DNA of 46,496 nucleotides from a candidate division WWE3 bacterium (GTDB lineage: Bacteria > Patescibacteriota > WWE3 > UBA101185 > UBA10185): contig JAAZNV010000014.1 of the NCBI GenBank assembly GCA_012798115.1, positions 1 through 46,496 on the forward strand, in the 5' to 3' direction. The notes under the pieces were generated by a model. The model made no database searches, had not been told where the DNA came from, and was given only the letters and a program-made list of their open reading frames with translations. A program made the position numbers and the translations under genes. Position 1 is the first letter of the stretch, and each line of letters begins with the position of its first letter. This document shows positions 42,411 to 46,496 of this stretch, piece after piece.

Positions 42411-42461
42411 GCCAAACAAAATGCTAAAATAGTAGCCACATGAACATATACATAGGTTATA
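42400..42461 (+). repeat. 62-bp direct repeat, copy 2
   Basis: Matches 41052-41113. Here the reading frame continues into the intact deoxyribosyltransferase-like gene, so this is probably the original copy. Confidence 0.9.
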
Positions 42462-42856
42462 AGTATAGAAACGTGGAAGATAAACAAAACTTAAAAGACA
42501 GTCTTCAGAAGATATCAGAAGCTATGTCATCTTGTGGTCATAGCGTATTCATACTAGGAAGGGATAAATACAACTGGGACCATGATTCAGTTCCTGCTTC
42601 TAAAAGTATTATTCCAATAATAAAAAATATTAAAAAGTCAGATATTTTATTTGTTTATGTTGAAAATGACAAAAGAAGCACAGGATTAACGTTTGAATGC
42701 ATATGTGCAAAGATACTAGGTAAAAAAATAGTAATTGCAGCTAGAACGAATATAAAGGGTAATTTCTTTAAGAAATTCTCAAACAATATAATTGAATTTT
42801 TCAGCACTGAAGATTTAGTACTTAAAATCAAGAATTCTCTAAACTCCTTGATATAA
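42440..42856 (+). CDS. Nucleoside 2-deoxyribosyltransferase-like protein
   Basis: 138 aa with a Rossmann-like fold: MNIYIGYKYRN at the start (nucleotide-phosphate loop), KKSDILFVYVE in the centre, and STGLTFECICAKILGKKIVIA, where the Glu would be the catalytic residue of the family. It could cleave or exchange nucleoside bases, or hydrolyse a deoxynucleotide. Close to family length. No SD; TAAAAT lies 9 nt before the ATG. Its first 22 bp are repeated as a broken copy at 41092. Confidence 0.75.
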   Translation: MNIYIGYKYRNVEDKQNLKDSLQKISEAMSSCGHSVFILGRDKYNWDHDSVPASKSIIPIIKNIKKSDILFVYVENDKRSTGLTFECICAKILGKKIVIAARTNIKGNFFKKFSNNIIEFFSTEDLVLKIKNSLNSLI

Positions 42857-42910
42857 AATATTAAAACAAATTAAGTCCTTTGTTTAACCCTAAGTGATAT
42901 TATGTACAAA

Positions 42911-43429
42911 ATGAATAAGATAAAACAAAAATTAAGGAGAATAACTAGCAAGTATCATATGGTTATTCACATACTAATTGGGTTACTTGCATCTTTAATT
43001 GTTAGATATTTGTTTCTAGACTACAACTACTTAAAAATATTATTCTTTTCTATCATTGGATCAATTCTTCCTGATGTTGACCATCTTTTGTACATTTTTT
43101 GGTACAAAAAGAAGGAAGACTATGCAAAAGATGCTAGAGCCTTCTTAAAAAAGCACCATATCAAAGCTTATATTAACTTTGTAAAAGAAAATCATAAGAA
43201 ACTAACTGATGTGTACTCTCACAACCTTTTTACAGTTTTTCTTTCTACTGCTTTTTGTCACTCATACTTTAGTGAAGAAAAAGTACTTGGAGTAACTCTT
43301 TGCTTATCAATAATATTTCACCTTTTATTTGATGTAGCAGAAGATTTTCTTTTGCTAGGAAAATTAAATAGCAACTGGATGCTAAAATTTGGCAGGGATA
43401 ATCCAAACAAATATAAATCAGCTGAGTAA
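42911..43429 (+). CDS. Membrane metal-dependent hydrolase-like protein (DUF457/YdjM type)
   Basis: 172 aa with three or four membrane helices. Conserved features are HILIGLLASLIV near the front, GSILPDVDHLLY (the P-D-x-D-H metal motif), SHNLFTVFL, and IIFHLLFDVAED near the end. These His and Asp residues match the YdjM/DUF457 family. I prefer the ATG at 42911 over the track start at 42902: TATTAT lies 7 nt before it and overlaps the upstream ATG. It is convergent with rarA, one base apart. Confidence 0.78.
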   Translation: MNKIKQKLRRITSKYHMVIHILIGLLASLIVRYLFLDYNYLKILFFSIIGSILPDVDHLLYIFWYKKKEDYAKDARAFLKKHHIKAYINFVKENHKKLTDVYSHNLFTVFLSTAFCHSYFSEEKVLGVTLCLSIIFHLLFDVAEDFLLLGKLNSNWMLKFGRDNPNKYKSAE

Positions 43430-43430
43430 G

Positions 43431-44645
43431 CTATAAATATTTTCTACCTTTTAACTTCTCTGGCATATACTCTTGATCTGTTTTCTTAGCTTCTAAACTA
43501 TGTTCATATTTATAACCTTTACCATACCCTATTTCCTTCATAAATTTAGTAGGAGCATTTCTAATTTCAAAAGGAACAGGTAAGTTACCATACTTTTCTA
43601 CGTCTTCTTTTACCTTCCCATAAGCAGTATAAAGTTTATTTGATTTAGGAGCTTTAGCTAAGTATGTAACAGTCTCTGCAAGTGCTAAGTTGCACTCAGG
43701 CATTCCAATAACCTCACATGCTTTAAATGCAGATACAGCAAGAATAAGAGCTTGAGGATCTTCTAAACCTACATCTTCTGATGCAAATCTAACTAATCTT
43801 CTTGCAACATAGATAGGATCTTGTCCTGCTTCAAGCATTCTGCCTAACCAATATAAAGCAGAATCAGGATCAGAACCTCTTAAAGACTTATGAAGAGCAG
43901 ATATTGTGTTATAAAACTCCTCACCTTTTAAATCAAATCCTAAATTTCTTCTCTGAAGAGCATTTTCTATGTGATTCATTTCTATCTTTTTTGATTTACT
44001 TAAGTTTGAAGCTATTTCTAAAACATTCAAAGCAATTCTTGCATCTCCGTTTGAGGATAAAGATAAGAAATCTAAAACATTAGACTCAACTTCTATTTTA
44101 AGTAAACTCACTCCCCTATTAATAATTGTTTTCAAATCATCTTCATCATGCTGTTTAAGAATCAATACTCTACATCTGGACATTAATGGTGATATAACTT
44201 CAAACGATGGGTTTTCAGTTGTTGCACCAATGAAGATAATGCTTCCCTTTTCAACATGGGGAAGAAGTGAATCTTGTTGTGCTTTATTAAATCTATGTAT
44301 TTCATCAACAAATACAATAGGAGGTATCTCATCCTTTTCTTCAGGAAGAATACCCAAACCCTTATCCTTTCTATTTTCTTGATTGGGAATTATCTTTTCT
44401 ATTTCTTTAGTAGATGTGTTTACTGCAGAAAATTCATAAAAGGTTCTACCAAGTTCGTTTGATATTATTCTTGCTAAGGTAGTTTTTCCTGATCCTGGGG
44501 GACCCCAGAATATTAATGAAGGAAAGAAATCAGTTTCTTTTGATCTTAGAAGAAGAGTTTTAATTACACCTACTATTTGTTCTTGACCAACAAAATCATC
44601 AATACCTTTAGGTCTTAATCTTTCTGCTAAGGGTTGAAGAGACAT
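43431..44645 (-). CDS. rarA: Replication-associated recombination protein A (RarA/MgsA AAA+ ATPase)
   Basis: 404 aa. LAERLRPKGIDDFVGQEQI at the start is the RarA hallmark. Walker A GPPGSGKTTL, Walker B IVFVDEIHRFNKAQQD, sensor 1 GATTENPSF and the C-terminal tetramerisation domain (WLGRMLEAGQDPIYVARRL) are all present. It acts at stalled replication forks in the cytoplasm. Normal length. TAAACT stands 6 nt before the ATG, no SD, so probably leaderless. It is divergent from the tRNA-Ala RNA unit at 44.7 kb. Confidence 0.95.
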   Translation of the reverse strand: MSLQPLAERLRPKGIDDFVGQEQIVGVIKTLLLRSKETDFFPSLIFWGPPGSGKTTLARIISNELGRTFYEFSAVNTSTKEIEKIIPNQENRKDKGLGILPEEKDEIPPIVFVDEIHRFNKAQQDSLLPHVEKGSIIFIGATTENPSFEVISPLMSRCRVLILKQHDEDDLKTIINRGVSLLKIEVESNVLDFLSLSSNGDARIALNVLEIASNLSKSKKIEMNHIENALQRRNLGFDLKGEEFYNTISALHKSLRGSDPDSALYWLGRMLEAGQDPIYVARRLVRFASEDVGLEDPQALILAVSAFKACEVIGMPECNLALAETVTYLAKAPKSNKLYTAYGKVKEDVEKYGNLPVPFEIRNAPTKFMKEIGYGKGYKYEHSLEAKKTDQEYMPEKLKGRKYL

Positions 44646-44708
44646 ATACTAAGTTTACACTAATGCAAGTTTCGTGTAAACTTCGGGTTTGGATAATTAA
44701 TAACAAAG

Positions 44709-44737
44709 TTTGACAGAGAAGCACTGTTCTGATAGAT
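44709..44737 (+). promoter_or_regulatory. Promoter of the tRNA-Ala(GGC)/structured RNA unit
   Basis: TTGACA (44709-44714), 17 bp, TAGATT (44732-44737). The expected start is near 44744, 14 nt before the tRNA. Confidence 0.7.
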
Positions 44738-44757
44738 TACAGACCTTAAAGGTAAAT

Positions 44758-44836
44758 GGACGTGTAGCTCAGTTGGCTAATTTAGAGCGCTTCCATGGCA
44801 TGGAAGAGGTCGGGGGTTCAAATCCTCCCGCGTCCA
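44758..44836 (+). tRNA. tRNA with anticodon GGC (Ala), anomalous
   Basis: Cloverleaf with acceptor GGACGTG/CGCGTCC, anticodon stem CTTCC/GGAAG, loop ATGGCAT (anticodon GGC) and T-loop TTCAAAT. Three things are odd. The third acceptor pair is A3-U70, not the G3-U70 that alanyl-tRNA synthetase needs. The D-loop has 14 nt, about five more than usual. CCA is not encoded (ACTA), while all but one of the other intact tRNAs in the window encode it. It is followed at once by a hairpin RNA. Confidence 0.8.
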
Positions 44837-44837
44837 C

Positions 44838-44932
44838 TAGAGACATTAAGCATTCTTGATATGTCTCTAATGTTTACAGGGTGCTAAGTTAATACGGTAT
44901 GTTCACCCCTTCATACTGTAACCTCTAGCACC
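44838..44932 (+). ncRNA. Structured RNA attached to tRNA-Ala(GGC)
   Basis: Hairpin 1 is TAGAGACAT/ATGTCTCTA (44838-44846 and 44861-44869). Then a nested stem: outer GGTGCTA/TAGCACC (44880-44886 and 44926-44932), inner TACGGTATG/CATACTGTA (44893-44901 and 44912-44920) with one wobble, and apical loop TTCACCCCTT. No ORF. It shares its plan (outer stem, inner stem, C-rich loop, ACTCGCTA terminator) with the unit at 46240. Confidence 0.65.
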
Positions 44933-44942
44933 ACTTTATATT

Positions 44943-44981
44943 ACTCGCTAATTTTTATAAGAAGATTAGCGAGTTTTTTTA
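44943..44981 (+). terminator. ACTCGCTA terminator, copy 1
   Basis: ACTCGCTAAT/ATTAGCGAGT (44943-44952 and 44965-44974), then TTTTTTTAT. The outer eight pairs and the tail are the same as in the terminator at 46329. Confidence 0.9.
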
Positions 44982-45045
44982 TCCTAGTTGATGATATTTC
45001 TTAACTATTAATAAACACAAAGCATATAATGTATTTAAGTTAATT

Positions 45046-46116
45046 ATGGTAGATACAAATGAAGGTAAAATTAAACAAATAGAAAATTTCTTAGACTCAA
45101 GGTATCCATCTTTTACTATTAAACAAATAACAAATGCAATTTATAAGCAAGGAGTAAAAAGTTATACTGATATATCAACAATCAAGAAAGAGCTAAGAGA
45201 AGAACTTAAAGATAAGTTTGGAAATGTATTATCACTTAAACCAATTGCTGTAACTAAAGAAAAACAAGCTCAAAAGATTCTTTTTGAAACAACAGATAAG
45301 CATAGAATTGAATCTGTAAGGATGGTTTATAAACCAAATGAAGAAAGAAAAGTTGAACATCAAGCTTTATGTGTTTCTACTCAAAGTGGGTGTGCAATGG
45401 GATGTAAATTTTGTGCAACAGGAGCTACAGGGTTTAGAAGAAACTTAACAGCTGATGAGATTGTAGATCAGTTTTTATACTTTATTCAAGAAAACATAAA
45501 TCTTGATACAGTATTTTTTAGTGGGATGGGAGAACCTTTAAATAACCCAAATTTTTTTAAATCTCTTGATATGTTTATCAACTATATAGGGCTGAGTCAA
45601 AGAAAGTTAAGTGTTTCAACATGCGGAATTACATCTGGTATTAGGAATATTACTAAAAAGTATCCTCAAGTAAATATTACATTGTCATTACATTTTCCTT
45701 TTCAAAGACAAAGAGAATCTTTAATGCCAGCAACGAAGAAATATCCATTACCTGAGGTATTGACTGCATTAAGAGAACATGTGTATAAAACAAATAAGAA
45801 GGTATTTCTAGCTTATGTTATGTTATCTAAAGTAAATGATACTGAAGAGCATGCTAAGGAACTATGTAGAATAATTAATAGGTCAGGAAGAAAAAATTAT
45901 CTTTTTCATGTTAATTTGATTAAGTTTCATGAAGGCTCTACTTTATCTTCTTTCAAACATTCTACAAAGGAAGATTTTAATAAGTTTTGCAAGATATTAG
46001 AAAGTAAACATATTAATTATACTATTAGACAAAACTTTGGGTCTGATATTGAAGCAGCTTGTGGTCAATTGTATGCAAGATACACATCCAAATCTTCCAA
46101 TTTGACAAGATTTTGA
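45046..46116 (+). CDS. rlmN: 23S rRNA (adenine2503-C2)-methyltransferase / tRNA A37 methylase RlmN
   Basis: 356 aa. Radical SAM cysteines lie in CAMGCKFC (C-x3-C-x2-C), followed by GMGEPLNN (the SAM-binding GGE-like motif). The first resolving Cys is in STCGIT and the methyl-carrying Cys near the C-terminus in IEAACGQL. It methylates A2503 of 23S rRNA and, in other bacteria, also A37 of some tRNAs. Complete. TATAAT lies 15 nt before the ATG; no SD. It is flanked on both sides by unusual tRNA/structured-RNA units, which is notable given its tRNA activity. Confidence 0.96.
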   Translation: MVDTNEGKIKQIENFLDSRYPSFTIKQITNAIYKQGVKSYTDISTIKKELREELKDKFGNVLSLKPIAVTKEKQAQKILFETTDKHRIESVRMVYKPNEERKVEHQALCVSTQSGCAMGCKFCATGATGFRRNLTADEIVDQFLYFIQENINLDTVFFSGMGEPLNNPNFFKSLDMFINYIGLSQRKLSVSTCGITSGIRNITKKYPQVNITLSLHFPFQRQRESLMPATKKYPLPEVLTALREHVYKTNKKVFLAYVMLSKVNDTEEHAKELCRIINRSGRKNYLFHVNLIKFHEGSTLSSFKHSTKEDFNKFCKILESKHINYTIRQNFGSDIEAACGQLYARYTSKSSNLTRF

Positions 46117-46163
46117 GGTTTTGATAGATTGATATTCTTGAAAATTAAAAGGAAGGAAGTATT

Positions 46164-46237
46164 TGGGACCTAGATCAATTGGTTAGATCGTCCTCTTACC
46201 AAGAGGAAGGTTCTAGGTTCAAATCCTAGGGTCTTAT
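46164..46237 (+). tRNA. tRNA with anticodon ACC (Gly-like), anomalous
   Basis: All cloverleaf arms form: D-stem GATC/GATC, anticodon stem TCCTC/GAGGA with loop TTACCAA (anticodon ACC), T-stem CTAGG/CCTAG. U73 fits glycine. The acceptor TGGGACC/GGTCTTA starts with U1-A72 and has two adjacent wobbles, G2-U71 and G3-U70; G3-U70 is the alanine identity pair. CCA is absent, and a 12-bp stem begins 2 nt after position 73. A normal tRNA-Gly(GCC) is at 15378. Confidence 0.7.
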
Positions 46238-46239
46238 CT

Positions 46240-46318
46240 AGGGCATTTGGGTAGATCCTCCTTTCTATGTTTAGGATAAGAAATAAGCCCTCCTATCCCT
46301 GCATTTCCCAAATGCCCT
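46240..46318 (+). ncRNA. Structured RNA attached to the ACC tRNA, with anti-SD-like stretch
   Basis: The outer stem AGGGCATTTGGG/CCCAAATGCCCT (46240-46251 and 46307-46318) is 12 perfect pairs. Inside, GGATA/TATCC (46274-46278 and 46294-46298) closes a loop holding AGCCCTCC. The unpaired left side carries GATCCTCCTTTCTA (46254-46267), nearly the same as the 16S rRNA 3' tail. No ORF. Same plan as the RNA at 44838. Confidence 0.65.
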
Positions 46319-46328
46319 TAAAAACTTT

Positions 46329-46367
46329 ACTCGCTATGTTTAATCTAAAGACGTAGCGAGTTTTTTT
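46329..46367 (+). terminator. ACTCGCTA terminator, copy 2
   Basis: An 11-bp stem with one wobble, ACTCGCTATGT/ACGTAGCGAGT (46329-46339 and 46351-46361), then TTTTTTTAT. Confidence 0.9.
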
Positions 46368-46391
46368 ATTTCAAAAAAGGAGGATATAGTC

Positions 46392-46397
46392 TATAAT
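46392..46397 (+). promoter_or_regulatory. -10 box for tRNA-Lys (TTT)
   Basis: TATAAT, 24 nt before the mature 5' end and after the copy 2 terminator. No good -35 box is seen. Confidence 0.5.
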
Positions 46398-46421
46398 ATC
46401 AAAGACAATCTCATTAGATTA

Positions 46422-46496
46422 GGGGGCGTAGCTCAGCGGTAGAGCAGCGGCCTTTTAAGCCGCGTGTCATGGGTTCGATCCCCATCGCCCTCACCA
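46422..46496 (+). tRNA. tRNA-Lys (TTT)
   Basis: Acceptor GGGGGCG/CGCCCTC, anticodon stem GCGGC/GCCGC with loop CTTTTAA (anticodon TTT), T-loop TTCGATC, A73 and an encoded CCA that ends exactly at the window edge. Confidence 0.94.

Noticed and set aside
1-46496. Alternative genetic code with UGA read as an amino acid, as in Gracilibacteria
   Set aside because: UGA ends rsmI and rlmN at the expected family lengths and does not interrupt the conserved genes.
1-46496. CRISPR array or insertion sequence
   Set aside because: No regular spaced repeats and no transposase with terminal inverted repeats were found. The only recombinase is the large serine type at 10751.

Overview
The window is AT-rich bacterial DNA read with the standard code (UGA works as a stop, for example in rsmI and rlmN). 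It has short intergenic gaps, single tRNA genes scattered between protein genes, and a small-genome housekeeping set (leuS, rpmG, rsmI, rlmN, rarA, map). Many genes have no Shine-Dalgarno (SD) sequence but a -10 box exactly 6 nt before the ATG. This fits a Candidate Phyla Radiation (Patescibacteria) chromosome. That assignment is inference; no rRNA is present to fix the taxon.

Layout. (1) 1-7211, minus strand: a tightly coupled three-gene operon, PLD-SNF2 helicase -> Eco57I-type DNA methyltransferase -> PD-(D/E)XK nuclease (cut by the window edge), which looks like a restriction/defence module. (2) 7329-12046, plus strand: a mobile element with a switch-like leader, a ParB-methyltransferase fusion, small and large terminase subunits and a large serine recombinase, but no capsid or portal genes. 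It ends next to a 3' tRNA fragment and a 51-bp inverted-repeat site. (3) 12.2-23.3 kb: eight minus-strand tRNA genes interleaved with TPR proteins, a MazG-like pyrophosphatase, membrane proteins, a HAD phosphatase, a PIG-L deacetylase, a GNAT protein and three very small proteins absent from the ORF track or mis-started there. (4) 23.4-38.1 kb: a MacAB-like efflux operon, an undecaprenol-kinase-like gene, a GT39-like transferase, a HelD-like helicase, rsmI, rpmG, leuS, a SIMPL protein, a P-loop kinase with map, and an oligopeptide-binding protein. (5) 38.7-42.9 kb: a cassette-like array of unknown small genes, most with their own promoter, strong SD and terminator, and a 62-bp direct repeat carrying a broken gene start. 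(6) 42.9-46.5 kb: rarA and rlmN, with rlmN flanked by two similar RNA units, each an anomalous tRNA, a nested stem-loop RNA and a near-identical ACTCGCTA terminator.

Two further orphan RNAs with promoters and strong terminators lie at about 34.39-34.56 kb and 38.16-38.34 kb; neither matches SRP RNA, tmRNA or RNase P by eye. The most interesting signals are the paired tRNA-like/structured-RNA units around rlmN (one carries a stretch identical to the 16S anti-SD tail), the fixed-spacing leaderless promoters, the cassette array and the capsid-less terminase element.
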